A stretch of 64,000 nt of DNA from Mediterraneibacter hominis (GCF_014287475.1 NZ_JACOPF010000002.1:124001-188000), one strand, 5' to 3'; positions 32,191 through 41,938 are shown, numbered from the stretch's first letter. A program made the numbers and translations. Notes: generated by a model from the letters alone, not told the origin.

Positions 32191-33777
32191 ATGGAAATAA
32201 GAAATTTATATGATACTTTGAAAAATACGGCAGAAAAATACCCGGATAAAATAGGTATTGCGGATGAAGAAGAAAGGATTACTTACGCAGAACTTTTAAA
32301 GCGCACAGATAGTCTGGCAGCATATTTTACAGACAAAATAGGGCTGAAAAAAGGAATGAGGGCGGGAATTGCCATGTTAAACAGTGTACAGTATGTAGTT
32401 TGCGTCTATGCGGCGGCAAAAGTTGGAATTGCCCTGGTGCTGATTAATGTAAAGCTTCACGCTAAGGAAATTGCATATATATTGGAGGACACACAGACAG
32501 AATATATTATTCTTCAATCAAAGATATGGGAGAAGATTTCCCATGAAGTAAATCATACACGGGTAAAGAATCTTATTCTAGAGGCAAACGTAGTATGCGA
32601 ACATATGGAAAATTACAAAATTTATAATCTGGCAGAAGGGATACAGTACCAGGGAAAAGCAAAGACGCATCCGGTAGAAGAAAAGCAGGATGTACCAAAA
32701 CCAGAGGATACGATAGCGGTTTTGTATACATCAGGTACAAGCGGCGTGCCAAAAGGGGTGGAACTGTGTCACAGAGCGATATTGGAGACCGTAATTTCTT
32801 ATAAGAAAATACTGCGGCTGGATGCAGAACAGAGTACATTACTGGCAGTGCCGCTGTTTCATGTGACGGGGTTTTCCTGCATTATGGCACTTTTCATTTA
32901 TATTGGCGGGTTTATGCGAATTCTTCCTTCTTTTCATTCGAGGCGGGCGGCAGCTATCCTTTCAGAAGAACACATCAAACATTTTCATGCAGTGCCTACG
33001 ATCTATCAGATGCTTGTGAATGTAATAGACAGAGAATATGACCTTTCTGGCTTAGAATCTGCAGTTTGCGGGGGCGGATATATTGAGGACCGATTGATGG
33101 AACAGTTTCAGACGATTGCGCCGAACGTGCGGTTCCATCCCGCTTATGGGATGACAGAGACGGCGGGTGGAGGCGTACTGTTTCCAGAAAGTTATCTTAA
33201 AAGTTCTAAGCGGGGGTCTGCAGGAAAGGTAATGGAAAACTGTGAGATTACTATATTTGATGAGAGGAATCGAGAACTTCCTGTAGGAGAGATAGGGCAG
33301 ATTGCTTTTCGCGGGCCTATGATTATCAGACAATATCTGCATGGGACAAAGGAGGAAAGCTTCATTGGAGACTGGCTGCTGTCCGGTGATGTGGGAAAAT
33401 TGGACACAGACGGATATATCTATGTGCTTGGCAGACTGAAATCGATGATAAACAGAGGTGGTGAAAAAATCTATTCTCGTTTTGTCGAGAGAGAAATCTG
33501 CGCCTTTTCAAAGGTAAACCAATGTATGGTATTTCCGGTGGAGGATTCCCTGTACGGAGAGGTACCAGGGTGTGTGATCGTACCGGAAAAGAATGTAAGC
33601 ATTACAGAGCAGGAAGTAAGAGCATTCTTAAAAGAGAGAATACAGAAAACGGAAATTCCACAATATATTGAATTCTGGGATACTCTTCCCAATACGGCAA
33701 GTGGAAAGGTAAAGGTTGCATATCTTACCAGTCTGTTTTCCGAAAAATACAGCGTGAAGGAGGAAAAAGAAAAGTGA
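32191..33777 (+). CDS. AMP-forming acyl-CoA synthetase
   Basis: 528 residues from the ATG at 32191, after CAGGGGGAAAA; an upstream in-frame ATG (32149) has no ribosome site. ANL-family motifs: YTSGTSGVPKGVE (P-loop), YGMTETAGGG, LSGDVGKLDTDGYIYVLGR and a C-terminal K in TASGKVKV. It activates a carboxylic acid to acyl-CoA using ATP. The MINRGGEKIYSR stretch matches the hinge region. Its stop overlaps the GTG of the CoA-transferase. Having both a ligase and a CoA-transferase suggests flexible activation of one acid. Confidence 0.9.
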   Translation: MEIRNLYDTLKNTAEKYPDKIGIADEEERITYAELLKRTDSLAAYFTDKIGLKKGMRAGIAMLNSVQYVVCVYAAAKVGIALVLINVKLHAKEIAYILEDTQTEYIILQSKIWEKISHEVNHTRVKNLILEANVVCEHMENYKIYNLAEGIQYQGKAKTHPVEEKQDVPKPEDTIAVLYTSGTSGVPKGVELCHRAILETVISYKKILRLDAEQSTLLAVPLFHVTGFSCIMALFIYIGGFMRILPSFHSRRAAAILSEEHIKHFHAVPTIYQMLVNVIDREYDLSGLESAVCGGGYIEDRLMEQFQTIAPNVRFHPAYGMTETAGGGVLFPESYLKSSKRGSAGKVMENCEITIFDERNRELPVGEIGQIAFRGPMIIRQYLHGTKEESFIGDWLLSGDVGKLDTDGYIYVLGRLKSMINRGGEKIYSRFVEREICAFSKVNQCMVFPVEDSLYGEVPGCVIVPEKNVSITEQEVRAFLKERIQKTEIPQYIEFWDTLPNTASGKVKVAYLTSLFSEKYSVKEEKEK

Positions 33778-35369
33778 AACATCCGGTTTTTATTTCCGCA
33801 CAGCAGGCAGCGGATATGATACAGAGCAAAACAACACTGTGTACCATTGGAATGACATTGGTATCAGCAAGTGAAAGTATTTTAAAGGCAGTAGAGAAAA
33901 AATATTTAGAGACAGGAATACCGAACGGGTTGACGTATCTGCATACATGCGGACAGTCTGACAGGAAGAGCGGGAAGGCGCATCTGGCACATGAAGGACT
34001 GTTGAAAAGAGTAATAGGAGGACACTGGGGGCTTTGCCCGCCTTTTATGAAACTGATTTCTGAAAATAAAATCGAGGCTTACAACCTGCCGCAGGGACAG
34101 ATGGCGAATATGTTTCACAGCATGGCGCTTAGAGAGCCGGGCAAGATAAGCAAAATAGGACTTGGAACATACATAGATCCGCGTATCGAAGGCGGAAAAA
34201 TGAACGCGGTGACAAAGGAAAAAGAAGACATTGTAAATGTGATTACAATAGACAGAGAAGAATATCTGCAATATAAGCCAGTTCCTATCGACACGCTGAT
34301 TATCCGCGGGACTTACTGTGACGAAAACGGAAATATTACGACAGAGCATGAAGCGATGGTTTTAGAAGTATTGCCGGCTGTGATGGCGACGAAACGTTAT
34401 AACGGAAAAGTGATCTGCCAGGTGAAGAAAGTGCTGAGAAACGGCACGATTGATCCGAAGAAGGTAACAGTTCCGGGTGTGCTGGTTGACGCGATTGTGG
34501 TGTGTGACAACCCATTGGAGGATCACAGGCAGACTTCTTCCTGGTATTATGATCCTTCCTACAGCGGACAGGTATTTGGACAGGAATCCACAGTTGAACC
34601 GATTCCGATGAGTGTGCGTAAAATCATAGGTAGACGTGCGCTTATGACACTGGTTCCAGACGTGATTATCAATGTGGGAACAGGGATTCCCAATGACGTG
34701 ATTGGCCCGATTATGGCAGAAGAAGGGATTGCACAGGATGTCACGATTACAGTGGAGTCTGGTATATATGGAGGAGTACCGGCAGGAGGGATTGATTTTG
34801 GAATTTCCAGAAATCCACAAGCGTTGATTCCCCATGACAGGCAATTTGAATATTACAATGGGGCAGGTATTGACTATACATTTATGGGAGCAGGAGAGAT
34901 GGATGCCAGCGGCAATGTAAATGCAACGAGGATGGGAGACAGGGCTCCCGGAGCAGGGGGATTTATTGATATAACCAGTACAGCACAAAACGTTATATTT
35001 TGCTCCACATTTACAGGGGGAGGACTGGAAGTCGAGTATGGCGAACAGGGATTACATATTGTCAAAGAAGGAAAATTCAAAAAACTGGTAAAAAATGTAC
35101 AGCAGATTTCCTATAATGGAGAGCTTGCCTATCAGAGAGGGCAAAAGATGTATTATGTGACAGAACGGGCGGTATTCCATTTGACGGAGAAGGGGCCGGA
35201 GCTGATTGAGATCGCCAGAGGAGTGGATTTAGAAAAAGATATTTTAGGACAAATGGAATTCAGACCGCTGATATCGGACAATCTGATTTACACAGATACC
35301 CGTCTCTATATGCCGGAGCGTTTTGGGCTGAAGGAAAGAATTTATGAGAATGGAAAGAAGGAGGCGTAG
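33774..35369 (+). CDS. Fused-type acyl-CoA:carboxylate CoA-transferase
   Basis: 531 residues from a GTG overlapping the previous stop. Both alpha and beta halves are fused, as in propionate CoA-transferase. The alpha half has GGHWGLCPP and NLPQGQ, and the beta half has the catalytic glutamate E328 in TVESGIYGG. Family I enzymes swap CoA between acids through a glutamyl-CoA thioester. It could activate the imported acid with acetyl-CoA or recycle CoA from the thiolase products. Confidence 0.92.
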   Translation: MKHPVFISAQQAADMIQSKTTLCTIGMTLVSASESILKAVEKKYLETGIPNGLTYLHTCGQSDRKSGKAHLAHEGLLKRVIGGHWGLCPPFMKLISENKIEAYNLPQGQMANMFHSMALREPGKISKIGLGTYIDPRIEGGKMNAVTKEKEDIVNVITIDREEYLQYKPVPIDTLIIRGTYCDENGNITTEHEAMVLEVLPAVMATKRYNGKVICQVKKVLRNGTIDPKKVTVPGVLVDAIVVCDNPLEDHRQTSSWYYDPSYSGQVFGQESTVEPIPMSVRKIIGRRALMTLVPDVIINVGTGIPNDVIGPIMAEEGIAQDVTITVESGIYGGVPAGGIDFGISRNPQALIPHDRQFEYYNGAGIDYTFMGAGEMDASGNVNATRMGDRAPGAGGFIDITSTAQNVIFCSTFTGGGLEVEYGEQGLHIVKEGKFKKLVKNVQQISYNGELAYQRGQKMYYVTERAVFHLTEKGPELIEIARGVDLEKDILGQMEFRPLISDNLIYTDTRLYMPERFGLKERIYENGKKEA

Positions 35370-35372
35370 AAA

Positions 35373-35774
35373 ATGAAACCGCTTAGATTACATCATGTAG
35401 GAATAATTATGCCGACAATGGAGAAAGCAGAGGCGTTTTTAGAACAGTTTGGTTTAGAAAAAGATTATATGGAGTATGTGGATGCCTATCATGCATACTG
35501 CCTCTTTACAAAATATACAAAAGAAGAAAGTCCTGTAGAACTAATTATTCCAACAGAAGGGGTTCTCACCAAATATAGGGACGGAAAAGGAGGCCTGCAT
35601 CACATTGCGTTTGAGGTGGAGGACGTAAGAAAGGCAAGAGAAGAATATGAAGCAAAAGGACTTCAGATGTTGGAAGAAACTCCGGTGACAGGAGCAGGAG
35701 GGATTATTGTTAATTTCCTAAGACCAAGGTATGGATTTGGCGTGCTGGTAGAATTTGTCCAGAGGATGAAATAG
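35373..35774 (+). CDS. VOC-family epimerase/lyase-like protein
   Basis: 133 residues with the two beta-alpha-beta-beta-beta halves of the vicinal oxygen chelate fold. LHHVGIIMPTMEKAEAF and GLHHIAFEVEDV carry the metal-binding His residues, and VEFV the C-terminal Glu, as in methylmalonyl-CoA epimerases. It is 3 bp from the CoA-transferase gene and closes the operon. An epimerase of a 2-methyl-acyl-CoA is an attractive guess, but the family is broad. Confidence 0.75.
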   Translation: MKPLRLHHVGIIMPTMEKAEAFLEQFGLEKDYMEYVDAYHAYCLFTKYTKEESPVELIIPTEGVLTKYRDGKGGLHHIAFEVEDVRKAREEYEAKGLQMLEETPVTGAGGIIVNFLRPRYGFGVLVEFVQRMK

Positions 35775-35816
35775 AAATACAGCGAAGAACGTAAGACAAG
35801 AAGGTGAAATTATATC

Positions 35817-35862
35817 GCAGGATGGTGGACACAATAAGGGAGCCAGGTGTCCACCATCCTGC
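35817..35862. promoter_or_regulatory. 16-bp inverted repeat upstream of a consensus promoter
   Basis: Perfect arms 35817-35832 and 35847-35862 with a 14-nt spacer; each is GCAGGATGGTGGACAC or its complement. No T-run follows, so it is not a standard terminator. It ends 5 bp above the -35 of the next promoter and may be an operator. Confidence 0.5.
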
Positions 35863-35867
35863 TGGAG

Positions 35868-35896
35868 TTGACATACTATGCTGGCGTGGATATAAT
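35868..35896 (+). promoter_or_regulatory. Full-consensus sigma-A promoter
   Basis: TTGACA (35868-35873), 17 bp, TATAAT (35891-35896). It drives the aldo/keto reductase gene at 35964. Confidence 0.8.
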
Positions 35897-35963
35897 GTTG
35901 ACAACGCTGGTTATAAACCGGGGAAGAGGAAAATAAGACGGTCAGAGAAAAAGGACGTGAAAT

Positions 35964-36962
35964 ATGAAAAATAGAGAAATTGGAAAATCAGGAATTTTTG
36001 TTCCCTTCCTTGGGCTTGGAACATGGGCAATTGGAGGCGGAACATGGTGGGGAGATAATGATGACAGGGAATCTATAAGAGCTATTCAGGCAGCGGCAGA
36101 CAGTGGCATTATGTGGATTGATACAGCACCCATGTACGGGTTTGAACATAGTGAGCAGGTACTTGGAGAGGCATTGAAGGGAAGAAGAGAAAATGTCATA
36201 TTATCTACAAAATGTGGACTTCAGTGGGAACATAAGACTTCTTGCTATCACAAAACAGTTGAGGGGATAGATGTTTATCGAGACTTATCGAAAAAGGAGA
36301 TTTTAAAGGCAGTAGATAGAAGCCTTATGAATCTTAAGACAGATTATCTAGATGTGTATTATACGCACTGGCAGGCAAAAGATTTTACAGTATGGCCGAT
36401 AGAGGAGACAATGGATGCCCTCATGACACTAAAAAAGCAGGGGAAAATTCGTGCAATAGGCGCTTCTAATGTTACAACAGAAAATATAGAAGAATATTGT
36501 AAATATGGACAGCTTGATGTGATACAAGAAAAGTACAGCATTCTGACGCGAAGCATAGAGAAAATGATTCCAAGCTGTAAGAAATATGGAGTTTCTATTC
36601 AGGCATATTCTCCCTTAGAGCAGGGGCTTTTGACAGGAAAAGCAACAATGGAAACAGAACTTGCTCCAGGAGATGTAAGACAGAACAATATCTGGTGGAG
36701 AAAAGAAAACAGAAGTAAAGTTTTACGTTTACTTGAACATTGGAAACCATACTGTGAAAAATATCATTGCTCTTATGGGAATCTGATAATTGCGTTAACC
36801 GCCCGGATGATGGAAGGCATACATGTATTATGCGGAGCTCGAACCGTAAAGCAGGTAGATGATAATGTAAAATCTATGAATGTAATAATTGAAGATGCAG
36901 ACAGACAGCAGATGGAGGCAGAAGTAAGGCAGATTTATCCAGAGCATCAGCCTGCACAATAA
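35964..36962 (+). CDS. Aldo/keto reductase
   Basis: 332 residues, TIM-barrel aldo/keto reductase. Catalytic residues are visible in DTAPMYGFEHSEQ (Asp, Tyr), LSTKCG (Lys) and YYTHWQ (His), followed by IRAIGASNVT. YcsN/YhdN-like members reduce aldehydes or sugar ketones with NADPH. It is a single-gene unit between a full-consensus promoter and a terminator, so it should be strongly expressed unless the upstream inverted repeat is bound by a repressor. Substrate unknown. Confidence 0.9.
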   Translation: MKNREIGKSGIFVPFLGLGTWAIGGGTWWGDNDDRESIRAIQAAADSGIMWIDTAPMYGFEHSEQVLGEALKGRRENVILSTKCGLQWEHKTSCYHKTVEGIDVYRDLSKKEILKAVDRSLMNLKTDYLDVYYTHWQAKDFTVWPIEETMDALMTLKKQGKIRAIGASNVTTENIEEYCKYGQLDVIQEKYSILTRSIEKMIPSCKKYGVSIQAYSPLEQGLLTGKATMETELAPGDVRQNNIWWRKENRSKVLRLLEHWKPYCEKYHCSYGNLIIALTARMMEGIHVLCGARTVKQVDDNVKSMNVIIEDADRQQMEAEVRQIYPEHQPAQ

Positions 36963-36975
36963 AAATGTTATCAGA

Positions 36976-37010
36976 AAAAGAAGACATCCCCAAGCAGGAT
37001 GCCTTCTTTT
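36976..37010. terminator. Bidirectional terminator
   Basis: Arms 36976-36989 and 36997-37010 pair over 14 bp with one mismatch, ending in TTTT. It separates convergent genes. Confidence 0.75.
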
Positions 37011-37024
37011 CTACTTAGGAAGAA

Positions 37025-38149
37025 TTATTCATGGAAGCCGTCAAAATAAAGTGCGATGATAAGGGGAACAGCTTCCTCAAGTATTCTTGGATCGTAGCCC
37101 GTCAGCAATTTCATTTTAGACAAGCGGTATTGCAGGGTATTTTTATGTATGAACAACTCTTCGGATATTTTTGAGATAGAACCATTGTTTTTTACATAAC
37201 TTTTCATACATTGTAAAATTTCCGATTTCTGATTCATACTGCATTTTTTAAATATTTCATTGAGAAAGGCTTCTCTTTTAGGGGTGGGAATATTGATCAA
37301 AAGCATGGAAATATCTGTTTTTGTATAAATACGGGCTTTTTCCTGCTTTTCAATTTTTGCCATATGACATGCCATATTTGCTTCTTGATAAGATTTACGA
37401 AGCCCTGTTTTATCTGTACTAACGCCTCCTATGCCACAGAAGAGACGACATTTATACAACACGCGTAATTTTGATGTTACAGTATCGAGGATTCCGGATA
37501 CAAGTTCTTCTTCTTTTGCATTATGTACAATGATAATTTTCATTCCTAGGCGTACAACCAGAGGGTGGAGAGTAGAGTGGATTTCACGTTTGATTCTGGC
37601 AAGAATGCTTTCAAGATTTTGCTGTTCTTGTTCCTTTGAATAATCTTCTTCCATACATATCTGTAGTACACTTATAATTTTGGGCTCATTTACATTGATA
37701 TGCAGCATTTCACTTTCCAGTTCATTCTTTTCGCTGTCGTCTCCAAATAAAAGCTCAATGAGAAAAGAACGTTCCAGTTCTTCAACGGCAAGTTTCTGAT
37801 TATTTTTATACCAGTCGAGAATCAAAATTTCCGTCATCTTCTTAATTACAACACCTAGAGTTCTTACATCATCTACATCTCCGGTAATACCTACGACACC
37901 GATAATTTCGTCCTTGATTACCAGAGGAAGATTGATTCCTTTTTTCATACCCTGGTCATCTTTTTCTATAATTAATTCTGGGAGCCGACTCTCCATTAAA
38001 TTTACAGCGCCTACATGAAGGGAGCCGATTCTTTGCGAATCAGTACTTGCGATAATACAGCCGGTCCGGTCCATGATATTTACATCGTTTTTAATTGTAG
38101 CGCCGACTTCTTCCGCAATTCTCTGCATTTGTATTTTTGGAATAATCAT
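37025..38149 (-). CDS. CdaR-family transcriptional regulator
   Basis: 374 residues. N-terminal sugar-diacid recognition domain (residues ~1-130: IPKIQMQRIAEEVGATIKND ... GCIIASTDSQRIG ... GVVGITGDVDDVRTLG), a middle GGDEF-like region and a C-terminal PucR-type helix-turn-helix (LFIHKNTLQYRLSKMKLLTGYDPR). E. coli CdaR activates glucarate/galactarate genes in response to these acids. It overlaps the upstream SDR gene by one base (TAATG), so they form one operon and the regulator probably controls it. Confidence 0.88.
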   Translation of the reverse strand: MIIPKIQMQRIAEEVGATIKNDVNIMDRTGCIIASTDSQRIGSLHVGAVNLMESRLPELIIEKDDQGMKKGINLPLVIKDEIIGVVGITGDVDDVRTLGVVIKKMTEILILDWYKNNQKLAVEELERSFLIELLFGDDSEKNELESEMLHINVNEPKIISVLQICMEEDYSKEQEQQNLESILARIKREIHSTLHPLVVRLGMKIIIVHNAKEEELVSGILDTVTSKLRVLYKCRLFCGIGGVSTDKTGLRKSYQEANMACHMAKIEKQEKARIYTKTDISMLLINIPTPKREAFLNEIFKKCSMNQKSEILQCMKSYVKNNGSISKISEELFIHKNTLQYRLSKMKLLTGYDPRILEEAVPLIIALYFDGFHE

Positions 38150-38922
38150 TATTTTCCTAGAAAACCGCCGTCAACAGGGATAACAGCTCCCGAAATATAG
38201 GCGGAAGCATCGGAGGCGAGAAAGACAACCAGGCCAGATAAATCCTCAGGCTTCCCCCAACGTCCCATAGGAATACGGGAAGTGATCTCATTATATTGTG
38301 CTGGGTTTACTTCTTTCATATTTTGTGTCAATTCTGTCGCCATATATCCAGGGGCTATGGCATTAACGTTGATTCCCTGGGAGGCCCATTCGTTAGATAA
38401 TGCTTTGGTAATCTGTGAGACACCTGCTTTACTGGCAGAATAGGCAGGAATAAGAACGCTGCCAAAAAAAGAGGTCATGGATGAGATATTTATGATTTTT
38501 CCGTAATGCTGGCTCAACATAGTTCTACCTGCCATCTGACACATATAAAAAACCGCACTTAGATTAATATCTAGGATTTTTTGCCATCTGTCCTGTGGAA
38601 AATCTGCCGCTGGACATCTATATTGGATTCCTGCTCCATTAAGCAGGATGTCAACCCTTCCATTTAGCTTGTCTAGACATGCGCTGTAGATATTGTTCAG
38701 GGTTGAGAAATCGGATAGATCTCCTTTTACAGCATGTACGGGAGTACCAGAAGCAGCCATTATATCGGCAGATTCAAAAACCGAGTCCAGGATATCGAGC
38801 AATACAACTTCAGCGCCTGCATCATGGAGTGCTTGTGCCATTTTGTTACACAGACCTTTTGCGCCGCCTGTCACAATCGCCTTTCTTCCCTCCAGGCTGA
38901 AGCGTTCATTAATAATATCCAT
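38149..38922 (-). CDS. SDR oxidoreductase, gluconate 5-dehydrogenase-like
   Basis: 257 residues. TGGAKGLCNKMA near 17-28, NGAG near 111, S/Y/K in the SSMTSFFGS and YSASKAG motifs, and GRWGKPEDLSGLVVFLASD are typical of the 2-deoxy-D-gluconate/gluconate dehydrogenase subgroup. It probably oxidises or reduces a sugar acid, which fits its CdaR partner. The start follows AAGGAGG. TGGAKG differs slightly from the usual TGxxxGIG (here GLC), which is unusual but not disabling. Confidence 0.85.
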   Translation of the reverse strand: MDIINERFSLEGRKAIVTGGAKGLCNKMAQALHDAGAEVVLLDILDSVFESADIMAASGTPVHAVKGDLSDFSTLNNIYSACLDKLNGRVDILLNGAGIQYRCPAADFPQDRWQKILDINLSAVFYMCQMAGRTMLSQHYGKIINISSMTSFFGSVLIPAYSASKAGVSQITKALSNEWASQGINVNAIAPGYMATELTQNMKEVNPAQYNEITSRIPMGRWGKPEDLSGLVVFLASDASAYISGAVIPVDGGFLGK

Positions 38923-39040
38923 AAAATACCTCCTTTTCCATAATTTGTTATTAAATTATTATAGAAAAAGAAAAATATAGAAACAATGTTCCAGAATCCC
39001 AAAAAAATGAAAAGTAATTTAGTACAGATAACGAAAAAGT

Positions 39041-39119
39041 CGGCTTCACGCTACTATCTATTTCCAATTAGGAAGTAAATAGATACTTCTAATTAGAGAA
39101 TGATAGTAGCATGAAGCCG
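39041..39119 (-). terminator. Long hairpin downstream of the M18 peptidase gene
   Basis: Outer arms from 39041 and up to 39119 pair over ~18 bp with one mismatch and enclose a second hairpin (ATTAG-GAAGTA/TACTTCTAAT). On the minus strand ACTTTTTCG follows. Confidence 0.65.
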
Positions 39120-39124
39120 TTATT

Positions 39125-40393
39125 TTACTGGAAGAATTGTGCTGCCGCCTTTACGAGATAATCTGTATCTTTTATCCCTGCTGTCTCATAAGGAGAGTGC
39201 ATAGCAAGTTGGGGAAGCCCAATATCTACAGTGCGGATCGCTACCTGTGTACTAGAGATATTTCCAAGAGTAGAACCTCCCGCCATATCGGAACGGTTTA
39301 CAAAGATTTGAACCGGCACGCCTGCCCTGTGACAGAGATCTTTAAACATAGCAGAGGAAACGGCATCTGTGCAGTATTTTTGGTTGGCGCTGTATTTTAT
39401 AACGATACCTTCATTTAAATAAGGACGGTTTGATGGATCCGTTTTATCTGTAAAGTTGGGATGAACAGCATGCGCATTGTCTGCTGAAATCATAAAACTT
39501 TTCGCGATTTGGATAAGATACTCTTCCTTTGAAAATCCAAGAGAAGTATTGATTCTGGTGAGGGTATCATACAGGAAGGTAGAGGCTGCACCCTGTCTAG
39601 TCTGACTGCCGGTTTCCTCATTGTCCAGCACACAGTGTACGGCAAGAGAGGAAGCCTTTTCACCTGCGAGAAAGCCCTTCAGAGAAGCAAAGGCGCATTG
39701 CAGATCGTCCAAGCGTCCGCTGGAGATAAATTCATTGTCAGCTCCCCAGATGGTTCCTTCCTGCCGGTTGTATAAAAAGAGATCATGTCCCAGTATTTCA
39801 TCTTCTTTTACTTTGGCGGCATCTGCGACCTGCTTAAAAAATGAACTGTCTGCCGCGGTAGTCTTGTAGAGAGGGAGGAGATCCTTCTGAGCGTTGTATT
39901 TATATCCGTCATTGGCTTCCCGATTCATATGAATAGCAAGGTTGGGAATCAGAACAAGATCTCTGTCAATATTTACAAGCTTAGAGAGAAACTGTCCATC
40001 TGATTTAATGACCACTCTGCCTGCCACAGAAAGAGGCCGGTCAAGCCAGGGGGCACAGAGCATTCCGCCATAGCGTTCGACGTTTAATTTGACATATTTA
40101 TTTTCTACGGTGATTTCAGGATTTTCTTTGACCTTAAAGGAGGGAGAATCACTGTGGGATGCCAGAATGCGGTATCCTTCCATTGGTTTATGGGGGATAG
40201 CAAAGGCAATCAGTGAGGAGTCGTTTCTTGTAACAAAATAATGTCCCCCCTTTTCCAGATTCCATTTTTCATATTCCTTTAATTCGCGAAAGCCTGCTTG
40301 GAGCAGTATTTTTCCCATTTCATAGATCGCATGAAAGCTGGTTGGGCTTTGCTTTAGAAAGTGAAGAAGTTCCTGAGCAGTTTTCTGATACAT
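39125..40393 (-). CDS. M18-family aminopeptidase
   Basis: 422 residues from the ATG at 40393, 7 bp after GGAGGT; an ATG two codons earlier is too close to that site. Metal ligands and catalytic residues are visible in SHSDSPS, GRLDDLQ, LDNEETGS, ISADNAHAVHPN and MHSPYETAG. Family M18 (aspartyl aminopeptidase, ApeA/ApeB type) enzymes are cytosolic dodecamers that use two metal ions. Single gene unit with its own long terminator hairpin. Confidence 0.93.
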   Translation of the reverse strand: MYQKTAQELLHFLKQSPTSFHAIYEMGKILLQAGFRELKEYEKWNLEKGGHYFVTRNDSSLIAFAIPHKPMEGYRILASHSDSPSFKVKENPEITVENKYVKLNVERYGGMLCAPWLDRPLSVAGRVVIKSDGQFLSKLVNIDRDLVLIPNLAIHMNREANDGYKYNAQKDLLPLYKTTAADSSFFKQVADAAKVKEDEILGHDLFLYNRQEGTIWGADNEFISSGRLDDLQCAFASLKGFLAGEKASSLAVHCVLDNEETGSQTRQGAASTFLYDTLTRINTSLGFSKEEYLIQIAKSFMISADNAHAVHPNFTDKTDPSNRPYLNEGIVIKYSANQKYCTDAVSSAMFKDLCHRAGVPVQIFVNRSDMAGGSTLGNISSTQVAIRTVDIGLPQLAMHSPYETAGIKDTDYLVKAAAQFFQ

Positions 40394-40485
40394 TTTCATA
40401 CCTCCTGGTAAACGTAATTCTTAGCGGCTTTGCCGCCGCAAAGCTTCGGCGCGGGAATGTGCAAAGCATATTCTTTTGTAAAGTG

Positions 40486-41817
40486 TCAGGGATGAACGAG
40501 TCCAGATATATCCTTTCTATATAACAGGATTCCCACAAGCATAGTCAAAAATTCTGCCACTGGAAATGCAAGCCAGATTCCGGCGCTTCCAAACAAGAGT
40601 GGAAGAAGATAGACAAAGGCAACAACCAGAATACAGCCACGCAGGAGGCACAAGGCAAGAGAGTGTATTGCCTTTGCCACAGATTGAAAATAACAAATGA
40701 ACACCATATTGACTCCCAGGAAAAGAAATCCGGTAAAGTAAATGCGGACGGCAGGCGCAGCGAGGGAAAGAATTTCTGTGGTAGGATCCAGAAAAATATA
40801 GGTAAACAGGTTGGGGACAAGGAGTCCTGGAATAAGCGGAAGCATACAGACAATCAGGGAGGTCCGTATAGAAAGAGACTGGATTTTCAAAATTCGTTCC
40901 GTAAGCCCTGCACCATGATTGCTGGAAAGGATCGGTTGTGCTGCTTGCTCTACGCCTTTATACAGACAGGTGACGACAATGGCAGTGTTGCTTATGATTC
41001 CATATACACTAACCCCAGTGTTTCCTAAGTAGTGAAGGAGCTGCTGGTTAAAGATAAATATAGTAAACCCAGAGGCAATTTCGATTACAAAACTGGTAAA
41101 ACCGTTGGCAAAAATTTTTCCGAGAAAAATTGGTGAGAAGGCTTTCAGAGAAAATGCAAGCTGGTTTTTGGATGAGAAAAAATGGGTACAGAGAATGAGC
41201 ACAGTCAAAGAAGAGCCGATAACTGTGGCGAGTGCTGCACCTTTCATTCCCATATCAAGAGGAAATACAAAGAGATAGTCTAGTATAATATTAGTGATAC
41301 CACCGGTGATGACTGCATTCATAGAGAGTTTCGGGGCGCCGTCGTTGCGTACAAATGTCTGGAGAAAGGAAGAAAAGAAAAATACGCCCATTCCCCATAT
41401 AATATATGGAATGTAGTCCATAATATATGCAAATGTTTCTTCTGTTGCTCCGAGAAGCCAGGCAATGTCTTCCATAAATAAAACACAGAAAACCAGGGAG
41501 ATAATCCAGAGAATAAAAGTAAAAATTAAAGCAGTGCTAAAGAATGCATCTCCTTCCGCTTTTCTGCCTTTTCCGCGGGCAATGGACATCAAAACAGAGC
41601 CTCCCACACCACAGAGCAGTCCTAGTCCAAAGAAAATATTATAGACAGGCAGCGCGATATTTAAGGCGGCAAGGCCAATTGCGCCCAATCTTTGACCTAT
41701 GATGATTGTATCGGCTAGTACATAGATAGAAGTCACCATGGTTCCGCAGATAGCAGGAAAGAGATAATGCAAGAATACCTGGCGTACCGGCTTGGTGACA
41801 AAATCATTTGTATTCAT
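40486..41817 (-). CDS. MATE-family efflux transporter
   Basis: 443 residues from the ATG at 41817, after AAAGGAGGG; the frame is open to 41874 but that part lacks a ribosome site. About twelve membrane helices in two related halves. LADTIIIGQRLGAIGLAALNIALPVYNI is the typical N-terminal block. It exports cationic drugs or metabolites in exchange for Na+ or H+. Between this gene and the peptidase lies a short GC-rich hairpin (GCTTTGC/GCAAAGC, ~40428-40445). Confidence 0.9.
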   Translation of the reverse strand: MNTNDFVTKPVRQVFLHYLFPAICGTMVTSIYVLADTIIIGQRLGAIGLAALNIALPVYNIFFGLGLLCGVGGSVLMSIARGKGRKAEGDAFFSTALIFTFILWIISLVFCVLFMEDIAWLLGATEETFAYIMDYIPYIIWGMGVFFFSSFLQTFVRNDGAPKLSMNAVITGGITNIILDYLFVFPLDMGMKGAALATVIGSSLTVLILCTHFFSSKNQLAFSLKAFSPIFLGKIFANGFTSFVIEIASGFTIFIFNQQLLHYLGNTGVSVYGIISNTAIVVTCLYKGVEQAAQPILSSNHGAGLTERILKIQSLSIRTSLIVCMLPLIPGLLVPNLFTYIFLDPTTEILSLAAPAVRIYFTGFLFLGVNMVFICYFQSVAKAIHSLALCLLRGCILVVAFVYLLPLLFGSAGIWLAFPVAEFLTMLVGILLYRKDISGLVHP

Positions 41818-41938
41818 ACGAATCCCTCCTTTTTTATCCATTTCAACTGAATGTAAGGATAACACAGAAAACATTTTGCTACAAGCAGAAAAGTATAGGA
41901 AACCCGAATGTTTAAAATCTATTTTAAATCAGAATCAC

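Noticed and set aside
35817..35862. Intrinsic terminator of the liv/CoA operon
   Set aside because: The stem is strong but no T-run follows on either strand; kept as a regulatory repeat instead.
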